In this document: piece by piece, positions 1-12,296 of the stretch
How the letters are laid out: each line of letters starts with the position of its first letter
Numbering within the stretch: position 1 is the stretch's first letter
NCBI RefSeq assembly: GCF_947179165.1
Contig: NC_077240.1
Span: 44,777,501-44,841,500, forward strand
DNA: 64,000 bases
Source: Solanum dulcamara
Taxonomy: Eukaryota > Streptophyta > Magnoliopsida > Solanales > Solanaceae
Direction: 5' to 3'
The notes under the pieces: generated by a model
Databases searched by the model: none
Told to the model about the DNA's origin: nothing
Seen by the model: only the letters and a program-made list of their open reading frames with translations
Program-made: the position numbers and the translations under genes

Positions 1-29
1 TATTAATGTACTCTGATTTCTTGTACTCT

Positions 30-338
30 GATTTATGTTATTTATGTTATTTATGTTATGTATGTTATGTTATCTTATGTTATTTATGGTATTTATGTTA
101 TTATCCAACAATATCTACTATTTTTTTGGTGCTTTGATTATACTATTGTTTGGACCGCTTTCGTTATCTACTTACCTACTTTTAATATTCTTGTCTAACT
201 TTTTTCTATGTTTCTATTGAGCCAAGGGTCTTTCGGAAACAGCCGTCCTACATTGGTAGGAGTCAGGTCTGTGTACACTTTACCCTCCTCAGACCCCACG
301 ATGTGGGATTTCACTGGATTGTTGTTGTTGTTGTTGTA
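30..338 (+). repeat. 3' tail of RTE-type LINE or TS/SolS SINE, (TTG)n end
   Basis: The part from about 219 (GAGCCAAGGGTCTTTCGG...) through a run of TTG at about 319-337 matches from memory the 3' region shared by Solanaceae TS/SolS SINEs and RTE-type LINEs. It includes the words GTCTGTGTACACTTTACCC and CAGACCCCAC. The stretch upstream, rich in ATGTTATTT, fits the LINE 3' region better than a tRNA-derived SINE head, and I see no A-box or B-box. It is the main clue to the host family. The short open frames across it are low-complexity and not genes. Confidence 0.75.
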
Positions 339-1821
339 TTTAATTTTGGTTAAAAACAAAAATTGTTATCTTTTAGTTTTTAAAAAATTATGATTTAAAT
401 TTTAGTTTTCCTTATAAAGTAAGAATAATATTTGCAAGAATATTGTTGTGAATATGTTTTAATAGACTTTACAACTATTTTAGCTAATTCAAGTGAACTT
501 AAGCTTAATGGAACTATAATGTATCCACCAATGTTTTATCAAAATATATAAATAATTTATATACCAAAAACTGATTCAATATGTGTACCTAGTGTGTGTT
601 TTCGTCTCTTTAGATATAAGAAGAAAAAATTCTCTCTTGTCTAATGTAGCACTTCCATGATACCTACAACACAAGAAAGGGTAGTCCGGTGTACTAAAGC
701 TTCCTCTATGCGCAATATAAAAAAAATATTCAAATTGTGCATGTTATTTAGTCTAAAATCTTCCCAATATCATCATTAGTAAGTTGGAAATTTTTCAGCC
801 TAAAAAGAAAAGTTGAAAGCTATCACAATTTTATATTGCATAATTTTTAAGGTATCATAATAGGGCAGTGCAGCCAACCAATCTTCATTTGTTGAATGAA
901 GTGCAAAAACAAAATGGATAACACAGGATTTAACACCCATAATATGTAAAGATCCACGTTCTTACAAGTAAGGTCATTCATCTTTTTCAACCGATCGATA
1001 GCCTAGTTAAATCTGTGAAAAAATCAGTTACTGCATCAAATTAGAACATTGTTAATTGGATTAGAAAATCAGATACATATTTTTGAGGAAAGACAAAGTA
1101 TGAGAATAGTTTATAGAAGGAAGAATTGAACCAATTGGCCATCAATATTGAATGGAAATGGCATTTTGCAACTGAAAATCCAGCATGCCAAAATTGTTAA
1201 ATTGTGTATTAGATAAGAGATAAGATTATTGTTAATTTATTTATTTTTAATCTATAACAAACCCCAAGTGTAGATTAAAATTTAAAAACCTAGCCACCTA
1301 CAAAAAAATGAAGAAAATACGATCATGTCTTCAACTAAATAGCTTTTAAAGTATACAAATTCTTTTGAGCAATACATATTATGAAAGAATGATGAACTAT
1401 ATAAAAAAAATAAGAAGAAAATAAAAGTTTAATGGTAAATAACATATGTACCTGCTAAATAATTGGATTTGAAACGATACATGGATCAATCAAATGATAA
1501 TTTTTTCAGAACAATTGAATTTGTTAAATATATGGGCAAAACAAAATAGGAGGCAATTCTAACCTCCCATATTATTATTTGTTTTATCAAGATAACCATC
1601 CATATTTCAATTTACCATCAAATCAGTTTGCGTTAACTTTTTTTTTCTTTTAATATTTTCAAACTCTAATTTGTCTGGAGTTTTATCCTAACAAGTGTCA
1701 CTTGGCGTGCTGTGGGTATGCCACTTGCTATATTTTGGTGCTTTTGCCACAAAATGAAGAGATTAAATAATTTTTTAATTTTAATAATAAATATTATTTA
1801 TGTTGTGATCGTGTGTGTAAT
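339..1821. other. AT-rich intergenic DNA, no gene recognised
   Basis: I read both strands and found only short open frames, A/T runs and no domain motif, RNA gene or clear repeat boundary. The stretch ends where a TGTAACATCCC LTR start appears at 1822. Confidence 0.6.
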
Positions 1822-3465
1822 TGTAACATCCCAAAATTTTCTTTAAGCTAAGACCGAGCCATCTTTCATATGTATATGGGGTTGTACCGGATGATTCATA
1901 ATTGTATTCATATGTGGAGGTTAATTCTTTAGTGTGAGAATAGATCTGGAGATGGATTAAGGTCATAAGGATCCTCTAGCACAAAGTCGAGTTGAAAGAT
2001 TCCTTTCCGATTAAGTTTTGATAAAAGATTTTACTTGAGTCAACTTCAAAAGGTCATATCTCCTACAATATAAAGAATTAGGTATCTCATGACCTATCAA
2101 ATTAAATGTCTTTGAGTCCTCTTTCCAACACCACCAATTTGACTCATTTCGAGTTTGGAGTAAAAAGTTATGACCGTTTACCAGAGATTGCCAGATCAAA
2201 AATTTCTGGATCAGTAGTTACGGCTTGAGCTATGACCCGTAGGAAAAGGTACGAATCATAGATGTTTTTTTCTCAGAAAATTTCTGGACGTCTTCCAAGG
2301 CTATTTTGGCCTTTTTCCAAGCTTTTTAGTTCTATTCTAAGTCATTTTTGAGTGTTTTAACTAAGTATATCATCCAACTAACTAGTTATCCTCTCAAAAT
2401 CATCAATGTAAACATTCAAGTATCTAGAAATTCTCTCAAAACTCACCTAGAGTTCCTCTTCTCCAAAGAGAACCCTAAAGCTTCCATACCAAAAATTCAA
2501 GATACGAAGAGAAACTTTTCATGCAAAGTTTTTCCAAGCTCTTCCACTCTAATAACTTCATAAAAGAATTTCTTCCCTCAAGATCATCAAGCCCAGGATT
2601 TCAACATCAAAGATTTCCTTCAAGAAAGTTTGTGTTTTTCAAAGTTTTTCAAAGTTTCACTTAGATCATCATCATTCCAGGTATGTAAGGCTATTTAAAC
2701 ATTAGACTAAGTTCGTCATGTCCTACATATTCATACAATCAAGTTAAGCTTTGAGTTTTAAGTTTCAATTCCAACAAAGTGAATTCTTGAGTATCTATAT
2801 TATTCCTCATCGAATTTTAGTATGTATATTTGATTATACTTTGATGAGTTAAGTCCTTGAGATTATGGTATCATGCTTATATTCATATGAACCCTAGTTG
2901 AGTTTTGGATTGAATATTTTATGCATTATTTTGAGTTAAAAAATGATTATTTACATCATTTTAACTAGTAAAGAGTTTGAGCATGAGTTAAGATAAGTTG
3001 AAGAAGTCTCTTAATACCTATTTTAAGCATGAGTATTTTATGTATAAATGAGTTGAGGTTATTTCATTTAACATATATTTTTTAGATTAAATTGAGAATT
3101 AAAGTATACTTTTAAATGCATTATTGATGACGGAATTTTTACGTATCTTAAAGAAAAGAGATTAGTTAAGCAAAGTTAAGTTTGAGGTAAGTCCAAAAGA
3201 GTTTAAAAGAGCTAGTTTGAGTAAGGACACTCACTTCAGACATGAGTAGAGTAAAATTATTTTTGGAGTAGTATCGAGCACCGATTTGGGTACAAGTTCA
3301 AATAACTTCAACTCCATAACCTACACTGCCAGTGTAGATAATTATATCGTTCATTCGGAGGAATCCTCATATTCCCAAAAGAGGACCTTTCAAATGGATC
3401 CATAGTTCAGTTATTGTCCTATACTCTGGCAAGGTATAGGATGGCTCTGGCAACGTGGGCAGAAT
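1822..3465 (+). mobile_element. LTR D, plus-strand Ty3-type LTR, 3' end missing
   Basis: The segment opens with TGTAACATCCCAAAATTTTC, a usual start for plant Ty3/gypsy LTRs, and has the CCAGGTATGTAAGG box near 2677-2690. It runs about 1.64 kb in plus orientation and stops at 3465, where a minus-strand LTR of another family begins. No primer site, polyprotein or second copy of this LTR is present, so it may be a solo LTR or one end of a larger element. It is the outermost layer of the nest. Confidence 0.6.
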
Positions 3466-5081
3466 TGTCACAACCCAAGTCTAGGGCCTAGCCATGGCAC
3501 GACAATTGAGATACCTAGAGGTACCTCACCCAAGCCTCTTAGCATTCACATAGCTTTTCATAGGTAATGACATTTAAGAATAAATTGAAGTAAAGAGATA
3601 ATGGGACTAAGGGGAATAACATTTGAGATAGGAGTCCAAAGTAAAACTTAAACATCATACATCGACTATTCGTCCAACAATACCTCTACTTTCTTTAGAC
3701 TTGAAGGGGGCTAAGACATGTCCCTAGATCACTCTCAAATGTAATGTCAAAGTACCAAAAGACAACCAAAAGTCTATGCATGTCATAAACTATAAAAGAA
3801 AAGGGGATTTTGTTTCCAAAATATGGGAACTCACTAACTATGTAGCCTTCAACGTAATCAATAGTCATGTGGAGGAAAGTGTGGAGCAACACTGATCCCT
3901 ACATGGTGATATCATGTAGGCAAAAGAGTATTTGTTAGTACTTTGAATGTACTAAGTATGTAGGCATGCACGAGCATTTAAGAAATATTCGAGCATTTAC
4001 GTAATATGAAACATAATGTAATGCATGCATAATAAGCCATGAGACTAACATTTTAAACATTCATTTTGCGGGAAGGTGACCGTAACCGACATCTAAGACC
4101 ATGTAAACTATTACATGGAATCCAACATAACCCCCCAAATTGGCACGGGGAGACTACTTGTCGGGTAGAACTCCATCAACCTTAATCATTTCTTTAACTT
4201 TAAATTTAAGGGCTATTTGTGGATCCGCTAGCCTAAATAGCCTACAAAGGCTCCTATGTTTGCGCATAGTTAATGCAACATGATACTTTACTTAAGGACC
4301 CCTTAGATCGAGTTCCTATCTCGATGCTACATTCGGTGCTAGGTCAAATTCTACGGAATAGCATTTAAATATCATAATAACATAAGCATTCATAGAACTT
4401 TAGACATCAAATCATCATTCAGTAGAATAGCTCATTAAAACCTTTCATTTGATTCAAATATGTGAGAATTGTCCTTATCACATAGAATCCACTCTTTGGA
4501 TAAGAATCCCTTTCATCATCATTCAATCGATCTTTCATTTCATAAGACTCCCTTTAATCATAAACATTGCTTTTACAAATTTTTATTTTGGAGTCAAAGC
4601 TTTCAATTCAACATAATAAAACTAGGTGGGTTCATTTCGTTCAACCTTCAAGTATATTTAAAAACAATGGTAGCATGCATGAGGATAATGGAAATGCATC
4701 AATTAAAATATCTTAAAATAACCCACCATTACTCTTTAGAGTTGCTTTCATGCCTTCATATAAGGACCTTGGTAAATCATTCATTTCATGAAATTAAGAG
4801 TCAATATATACCAATATAGGTAAATAAACTTCAAATAGACAATAATCTATGCATTTGGAATCATCATATAAAAACCCATAAGATTTCATCATTTAAAATT
4901 AAAATATAGAGTTTAGAAATCACTTGGGCTCCATGGGTGAAAGAACCCATGAATAAGACCCACATACCTTGGGGAATGAAACCGTAATGCAAGCTTTACA
5001 GAAATGGAGACTTGATCTTCTTGGAATGAACCCTAGCATTCTTGATGGAGATGAAAACTTGAGAGAACTTGAGAGGTTAGG
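3466..5081 (-). mobile_element. LTR A2, family-A LTR truncated by element B
   Basis: On the plus strand it opens TGTCACAACCCAAG, the inward end of a minus-strand LTR. It aligns by eye over most of its length with the LTRs of element A at 13817 and 36002, sharing for example ACCTCACCCAAGCCTCTTAGC. It carries the hairpin arms CATGGGT (4932-4938) and ACCCATG (4945-4951), with ACATACCTT just to the right. The alignment stops near 5081, where LTR B starts. The outer (U3) part, about 0.6 kb by comparison with A, is not found elsewhere in the window. Confidence 0.75.
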
Positions 5082-7311
5082 CATCACGACCTCAACTAGA
5101 GCCAAGTAGTGACACACGACGATTAGGATGCGAGGGACTCTAATAAGTCATTTTAGCATACATCACACACATAAGGTAAAGAGACATTATAATATAAGCG
5201 GAAGTACAAAGCTCAAGCGAATGGGACTAAGAGATAAAATCAATCAATCATTTTCCGAATGGACTACATTATAATATCGTCTAAACATGCCTCTATTCTA
5301 GTCTTTGATGGGAGCTAAGGACAAGCTCTTAGCTCACTCGAAACAATAGAAGAAGTCAATTAGTAGCAACATGAAAAGAAAGTCATTGTCCTCGCTAAGA
5401 TGAGGACTCACCAGCTCTTTATATCTAGGCAACTCTAACCACGAATAGGATGATCGTGAGTGTCTTCTGACACTACATTAAGAGAGAATGTACCCAAAAT
5501 ATACATTACCACATAGAAGGAACTAAGTATGTGAGATATGCATGAACAAGTAATAGGAACGTGAATAATATGCCATAAGATGCATGGCCAATCATAATGA
5601 ATATGAGTAAGGCTTAAAAGCATTTGAAAATATATGAAAACTCTTGGCCAATCCATATCATAAAACTCATAGTCTAACTTTTAATTTGTGTGGTATAAGA
5701 CCTTTAACTGACATCTTAGACCATACGAGCTATAACATGAAATCCGATGGAACCCTCATCGAGAAAGGGGAGGCTACCTTGCCAGGGTATACTCCATCAT
5801 GGTACTCAACTTAACTCAACTGTGCTATATGTGGATCCACTATCTAGGCCATGAAGGCAATCTACGTGGGCAATGTATTTTGGTACTTTAGGTTGCTACT
5901 AGGATACCCTTGGGTAACTAACTATGTTACCGGACCAAACTCCACCTAGAAGCCCTCTCGGTGCTTAGTCAATATCCCAATGGAAACTCATAAAATATGG
6001 TCATAGTATAATAGGGAAAGATAGTTACTAGCTATCAATCCATCTACATAAAACATATATAGGAGTAGCTTATTAACTTTAGTGATTCATAAGAATCCAC
6101 AACTTCGGTGAGAATTGTATTTACACCATCTTTAATATGATTGCATGAGAATTGGACTTATCACACCATAATAACTTTCTTTGGTCATAACTTGATCAAC
6201 ATCATAACTTCATCATTTAAAAATCACAATCTCAATTTTACATCATGAAAACATTTCTTGAAAATCATTGAACTCATAATTAACTCATGAAAATCATCTT
6301 TGAACCTTAAAATCATAATTGAGATAGATTTATGCATGGGTATCCATAATTCAACTTAAAATCATGCAATTTGTGTAGAAACATGCTTAGAATAATCATT
6401 GACAACTATTCAAAATAAAATTAAAACAGCCAAATGCAATTCATCAAAATTAGGGTTCATAATTAATTGAAAATTGAAAGAAATTTTAAGAAAACTTTGG
6501 GACTCCATGGTTGAAAGGAACACATGGATCAATCACCACATACCTTGATTAAAATTACTCAAAATTGAATAAGAAACCTTGGTGAAATTTGAAACCCTAA
6601 CTTGAAGCTTGAAGAGCACTCCTTGAGAGAATTTTGTCTCTTGCCTTAGAGATTTTTAGAAGAATGATTAATTAGAATGAGAGAAATTTCAAAGGATTGG
6701 GTAAATAAAGTCTTGAAAGTAGCCACAATTGTGTCTAGGTTCATTGAATCAAACTTGGAAAATGATGAAATTACCCTTTATTAAAACTTCGAATTTGGAC
6801 CTATGGAACGACTCTTTGATTCATAGAAATGATGACGAGTCATCAACTCGTCTTGTAGGTCTGAAAAAAGAGCTGGATTTCAAGCCTCTGAAGTTTTGTA
6901 ATAAGTCGTAGTCTTTATGAAGACGGATCATTATTTGGACTCGTCCTGCAGGTGTCAAAACCTACAAACTTTAAAGGTCTTTGAACTTTAGTTACGAGTT
7001 ATTTCTATGACTCATAAGAACTTCTACGAATTATCCTATCAAGTCGTAGACTCGACCTTGAGGAACTTTTGAAACATGGCCTATGAATTTGGGGTAAGGG
7101 TTAGTGTTACAACTCATTGAATGAACTACGAGTCATAATGTTGACTCATAAGACCTCTTATGAGCTTTGGTACTGATTAATACTCAAGACTCCCTCTACG
7201 ACTTATCTCTACGAGTCATAGAAACTGCTATGAGTCATAGGGTACGATGTAAACTTGGGTTCAGTCAATTTGTTTCTTGATTTCAAACTTCCCAATCTCC
7301 GAGGTCTTACA
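5082..7311 (-). repeat. 3' LTR of chromovirus B (left copy)
   Basis: This 2.23-kb LTR is repeated, with a deletion, at 12297-13816. Its outer minus-strand start is TGTAAGACC (plus-strand GGTCTTACA ending at 7311), and the adjacent pyrimidine tract TATCCCTTTCTTGGG is the polypurine tract of a minus-strand element. The U3 half (about 6780-7240) is full of ACGAGTCAT, CTACGAG and GACTCATAAG words. A hairpin-like pair CCATGGTT / AACACATGG lies at 6505-6527, next to the ACATACCTT box. The left boundary is set by alignment to TGTTATAACTCG at 12297 and may be off by a few bases. Confidence 0.85.
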
Positions 7312-7326
7312 ATATCCCTTTCTTGG
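7312..7326 (-). other. Polypurine tract of element B
   Basis: The plus strand reads ATATCCCTTTCTTGG directly inside the left LTR; on the minus strand this is a purine-rich run just upstream of the 3' LTR, where plus-strand DNA synthesis is primed. Confidence 0.6.
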
Positions 7327-7604
7327 GAACATTCATCTTTGAATGAGATTAACTTATCATAGGAAAGACACTGAAAGAGGAGTAGCAACCCAATATGATA
7401 ATAATGATACCTTGCAATGTATAGCACATGAAACTTTAAACTTACCATAAATCATGACTTTAAAATCAACTTTCATGAATATGCATGCATATGAATGTCA
7501 TAGAAGGAACTGAATACGTAAGATTTCCATTAGCTTGAACAAGAACAACTTACTATTTTAGGCTTGAGTAGAGGGAAAGAAGTACGGGTATCATTTCATC
7601 ATAT

Positions 7605-8600
7605 CTGCCTCCGCTTCCTAAGTAGCATTGTCTACTTGTTGATTCCTCCATAATACTTTGGCGGACACAACTTCTTTGATTCTTAACTTCTTAACTTGCC
7701 GGTCTAAGATTTCCACCAGAACCTCCTCATAAGTCAAATTCTCTTCAACACTTACATCTTCCAATGGTACAATGGAATTCGGATCACCCACGAACTTCCT
7801 CAATATAGTTACATGAAATACTGGGTGAACCATAGTTAACTCAAGTGGCAAATATAACTCATAAGCCACCTTGCCAATAAGCCTCAATATCTTATAAGGT
7901 CCAATGTACCTAGGACAAAGTTTTTATTTCTTGCCAAAATGCATTACACCCTTCATGGGCAAAACCTTCAAATAAACCCAATCATCTACTTTAAATTCAA
8001 GCTTACTCCTCCTAACATCTGAATAGGACTTTTGACAACTTTGAGAAGTCTTCAATCTCTCCTTCATAAGCCTCACCTTCTCCATGGAATCTATTACCAA
8101 ATCTGGACCTCAATGCCATCTCACATACTTCAAACCATCCCACCGGGGACCTACATATCCTCCCATATAATGCTTCGAAAGAAGCCATTTGGATGCTAGA
8201 GTGTTAACTATTATTACAGGCAAACTCAATCAATGGCAAATGCTCATCCCAACTTCCGTTAAAATCAATTACACATGCCCTCAACATATCCGAAAAGTGG
8301 ACTTAACTTAAACTATGTACCAAGACCCTTTTGAAATGACTTCCAAAAGTGCAAAGTGAATTGAGTACCCCAATCTAATATAATGGACAAGGGAACACCA
8401 TGAATCCTTACCATCTCATGAATATACAATTTAGAATAGTCTTCGGCACCATAAAAAGTCTTAATCGATAGAAAATGAGCCGATTTAGTCATCTAATCAA
8501 CAACAACCCAAGTAGAATCACATTGTTTCGTAGTACGAGGCAACCCCGTTACAAAGTTCATATTCACATCTTTCCACTTCCAAGTAGGAATTTCAATGTC
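7605..8600 (-). pseudogene. Integrase core and chromodomain-type tail of B
   Basis: The clearest open part (7618-7887) encodes HPVFHVTILRKFVGDP, then TYEEVLVEILDRQVKKLR and KVLWRNQQV, the C-terminal integrase and chromodomain region of Tekay-type chromoviruses. This region is thought to guide insertion to marked chromatin. The catalytic core lies at about 7990-8600 and is broken by several stops. It starts with NMNFVTGLP, in which Asn (codon at 8556-8558) sits where the first catalytic Asp is expected. Confidence 0.75.
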
Positions 8601-9060
8601 TTAGGCTAGACCTCCCATTTTTTGATGCTCAACTTTAACTTGTTGGCAATTTGGACACTTAGCTACAAATTCCGCTATGTCCTTCATCATGCCATTCCAC
8701 CAATACACTTCCCTCAAATCATGATACATCTTGGTAGAACCCGGATGAATCGAATATTGGGAACTATGAGCTTCATTCAATATCAAATCTCTTAACCCAT
8801 TAATATCAAGCACACACAACTGACCTTGATAATGAAGCACACCATCTCCTCCTTGGGAGAAATCCTCAATGGATGTTTCGGCAACCAACTTCTTTAACTC
8901 AACTAACACCGGATCATGGTCTTGTTTGACCTTAACATCCACCACAAGAGACAATTCCAAACTATTTTGCACAAGAACACCTCCATCTCTAGAATCAACT
9001 AAATATACACCTAAGCATGCTAATCTATGAATGCCTTTAATCAATTCTTTCCTATCTTAT
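8601..9060 (-). pseudogene. Integrase zinc-binding (HHCC) region of B
   Basis: An open stretch of 147 codons ends with [17 protein letters not shown] and CPNCQQVK, the HHCC zinc-binding domain at the start of Ty3/gypsy integrase. The two His and two Cys are present. The upstream part links RNase H to integrase. The frame ends at a stop just before the catalytic core, so the domain is cut off from its enzyme. Confidence 0.8.
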
Positions 9061-10300
9061 TAAATATGTGCAACACTACTCATGGACAATCTACTTAGTG
9101 CATTGGCAACCACATTAGCTTTGCCCGGATGGTACAACATACTCATGTCATAATCTTACAACAATTCAAGCCATTTCCTTTGCCGAAGGTTCAAGTCCTT
9201 TTGCTCAAACACTTATTGTAAACTCTTATGGTCAGTGAACACATCCATGTGGACACCATAAAGATAATGTCTCCAATTCTTCAAAGTAAACACAACCGCC
9301 GCTAGTTCAAGATCATGGGTTGGATAATTCCGTTCATGCACCTTAAGTTGCCTAGAGGTATAGGCTATTACCTTACTATTTTGCATCAAAACACAACCAA
9401 GATCAACTCTTGAGGCATCGCAATACATAACAAAACCATCAGACCCTTCTGGCAAGGTCAAAATAGGAGCGGTGGTAAGACGATCCTTCAACTCTTGGAA
9501 AATCTTCTCACAAGCTTCCGACCATTAAAACTTCACCTTCTTTTGAGTCAACTTAGTCAAAGGTAATTAAATCAAGGAAACCCTTCCAAGAACCTCCTAT
9601 AGTAACCGGCTAGGTCCAAGAAACTTCTAATATCCGAAGGGGACAACGGTCTAGGCCAATTCTTCACCACCTCTGTTTTCTTAGGATCAACCATAATCCC
9701 TTTATCGGACATAATGTGACCAAGAAAAGACACCTCCCTTAGCCAAAACTCACATTAATCGAACTTGGCAAATAGTTCCTTGTCCCTTAGTGTTTTTAAC
9801 ACAATCCTCAAGTGATTAGCATGCTCTTCCTCATTTCGAGAGTAAACCAATATGCCATCGAGAAACACAATCACAAATATGTCCAAATATTATTTGAACA
9901 CCCTATTCATCAAATCCATGAATGTCGTGGGGGAATTGGTCAAACCAAATGACATAACTAAGAACTCATAATGACCATACCTTATTAGAAATGTTGTCTT
10001 AGAAATATCAAACTCCTTCACCCTTATTTGGTGATAACCGGAATAGAGAACAATCTTAGAAAAAAATAACTTACCCCTTGCAATTGGTCAAACAAATCAT
10101 TTATCCTCGGAATTGGGTACTTATTCTTGATGGTTACTTTGTTCAATTGCCAGTAGTCAATACACATACGTAGTAAACCATCCTTCTTTCTAACAAACAA
10201 GATGGGACCACCCCATGGGGATATACGTGATCTAATGAATCCTTTGTCTAATAAGTCTTTTAATTGGTCCTTTAATACCTTTAATTCTGTCGGAGCCATT
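9061..10300 (-). pseudogene. Reverse transcriptase and RNase H of B
   Basis: The 10024-10299 part encodes the start of Ty3/gypsy RT with FVRKKDG and [15 protein letters not shown]. The active-site box reads FLDGI instead of the usual FIDDI: the second catalytic Asp is Gly (codon at 9854-9856). RNase H follows at 9213-9491 with YCDAS and [15 protein letters not shown]. Stops and shifts separate the parts. The change at the polymerase centre alone should abolish reverse transcription if the protein were made. Confidence 0.8.
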
Positions 10301-10965
10301 CAGACAGGAGGAATAAAAATGGGTTGAGTACCCAAAACAAGATCTATACCAAAGTCAATTTCCCTTTCGGGAGAAACACCTGGTAGATCATCGAAAAACA
10401 CATCCGAAAACTCATTAGCATTAGGGACCAACTTAGTAGGGGCTTTAGAATTTTCATACCTAACCCTCACAAGATGGTATATACACCCCTTGAAAATCAT
10501 TTTCCGAGATTTAAGGCACATAATGAATTGACCTTTGAACAAGGAATTACTAGCTTTCCATTCTAGGATTGGCTCATTTGGAAATTAGAACTTAACCACC
10601 CGAGTTCTACAATCGATAGAAGCATAACATGCATATAGCCAATACATACCAAGGATAACATCAAAATCGCTCATCTCAAGTTCAACTACATCACACAGGG
10701 TAACTTTATGGGAAACCAAAATCGGACAACTTCTATAGACTCTTTTAACCACAACCGACTCATCTGTGGGAGTATAAACGGAAAAAGGCTCTAACAATGT
10801 TTTATGGCTAATATCAAATCTTATGGCCACATACGGGGAAACAAAAGACAAATTTGCACCCGTATCATGTAAGGCATAAACATCATAGTGAAAGATCCAT
10901 AACATACCGGTAATAACATCGGGAGTCTTCTCTACCTCTTGCCTACCATGAAGAGCATAAAATCG
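10301..10965 (-). pseudogene. Retroviral-type aspartic protease region of B
   Basis: The frame contains HDTGANLSFVSP (about 10840-10868), the DTG/DSG active site of retrotransposon aspartic proteases, then the flap and C-terminal part with DFDVILGMYWL. It would release Gag and Pol proteins from the polyprotein. The following 10300-10542 frame (ending [13 protein letters not shown]) is the linker into RT. A stop near 10585 separates them. Confidence 0.8.
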
Positions 10966-12082
10966 ATTATTGCATTGACCACCTTTTAGTTGCACTTGGG
11001 CACCTTGAGCAACTTGGCCTCCATGAGCAACTCTGCCTTGAGGAAGACCATATTTGACCTTGCATTTCTTAGCATGATGATTCGACTTACCACATAGATA
11101 ACACAGATTTAAACTCGGTAAATACTCACTCTTGTGGTTCTTACCACCCTTCTTGCACGGGAGCCACTTGACCAATAGGAGCAACTCTTTCAGGATTAGG
11201 GTTGGGCACCCTATCTTTGTCAAACCTTGAAGTAGTGGCATTTGAAGAACCTTGACCGGAATACCTTTGGCGAAAATAAGGACGTCCACCACCTTCAGAC
11301 TTAGCATGAGAGAAATCACTACCATCGGCCCATGTCCTATTGGATTCCCTATTTTTCTCCCTTCACTTCTCACTCTCTATTTTCTCCGCATAGGTCAAAA
11401 GTTTAGAGGTATCCATCTTCCGAATATGCATAGACTTCTCAAACTCCTTTAGGACCATATCTGACACACCCAATACAAACTTGCTCATATATGCTCTTGA
11501 GTCGGCAACCATGAATGAAGCATATTTTGACAATTGGGTGAACTTGAGGGCATACTCCCTCACACTCATACAACCTTGCTTAAGGTTGATGAACTCTTGT
11601 ACTTTGTCTTCCCTCAACTCCAATGAAAAAAAGTGATCAAGAAACACTTCTTTGATATCATCCCAGGTCACGGGATCCGCATCCCTAGGCCTCTCACTTT
11701 TTCATTGATCAAACCAAATTTGGGCAACACCCTTTAATTGGTATGTATCCAACTCCGCCCTCTCAACTGGGCTAACCCCCATGATATCCACAATCTTGTG
11801 AATGTTATCAACAAACTCTTGTGGATCCTCTTCTACCTTAGAACCCCAAAACTTTTGAGGATTCATTCTCACAAAATCACAAACTCTTGTCATTGTCGTA
11901 TCCATATTTGGGTTCACAGGAGCAACCACCTCATGATTGGCTTGAGTTGTAACGGCTTGAACAAGTACTTAGAAAGCCGCTCGAAACTTGGCATTGGAGA
12001 CTTAGTCATTCAAGGTATTATTTGTAGCTTATTGCACCTCTTCGACCACATTCCTTCTAGCATGGTATCTTCATGGAGCCAT
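10966..12082 (-). pseudogene. gag of element B with CCHC knuckle
   Basis: Two open parts (11702-11929 and 11363-11671) carry the plant Ty3 Gag region, with motifs such as [10 protein letters not shown] and MSVREYALKFTQLSKYA. A zinc knuckle CYLCGKSNHHAKKC (C-X2-C-X4-H-X4-C) lies near 11060-11110. A likely start codon is at 12080-12082; its fourth codon is TGA where related copies have Arg. Several stops and at least one frame change break the frame. Gag would form the particle that carries the RNA. Confidence 0.8.
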
Positions 12083-12280
12083 ATTCTGAAAATCGCAAAG
12101 AATAAGCGTTAGAGGAAAAGACTTAATCACTCTACTGCATGACATAGATCATGAAAGAAGTGAGACTTTCCTAAGATATTTCATAGCTTCCTATTCATGG
12201 ATGTGGAATGTTTTACATCAATGAATAAGACTCTACTTAATGTGGCATGTTTGACTCCTTAGGACTCTTGTAATTCTTGT

Positions 12281-12292
12281 GCTCTGATACCA
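12281..12292 (-). other. Primer binding site of B (initiator-Met tRNA)
   Basis: The minus strand reads TGGTATCAGAGC, complementary to the 3' end of plant initiator-Met tRNA, four bases inside the 5' LTR. The same 12 bases occur at the matching place in elements C and A. Confidence 0.9.
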
Positions 12293-12296
12293 AGTT

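Noticed and set aside
35..220. 61-codon Met/Leu/Phe-rich frame resembling a membrane peptide
   Set aside because: It comes from ATGTTATTT-type repeats in a LINE/SINE tail, with no signal of coding.
4469..4819. 116-codon open frame on the plus strand
   Set aside because: It lies inside LTR A2 and is not kept in the other LTRs of family A.
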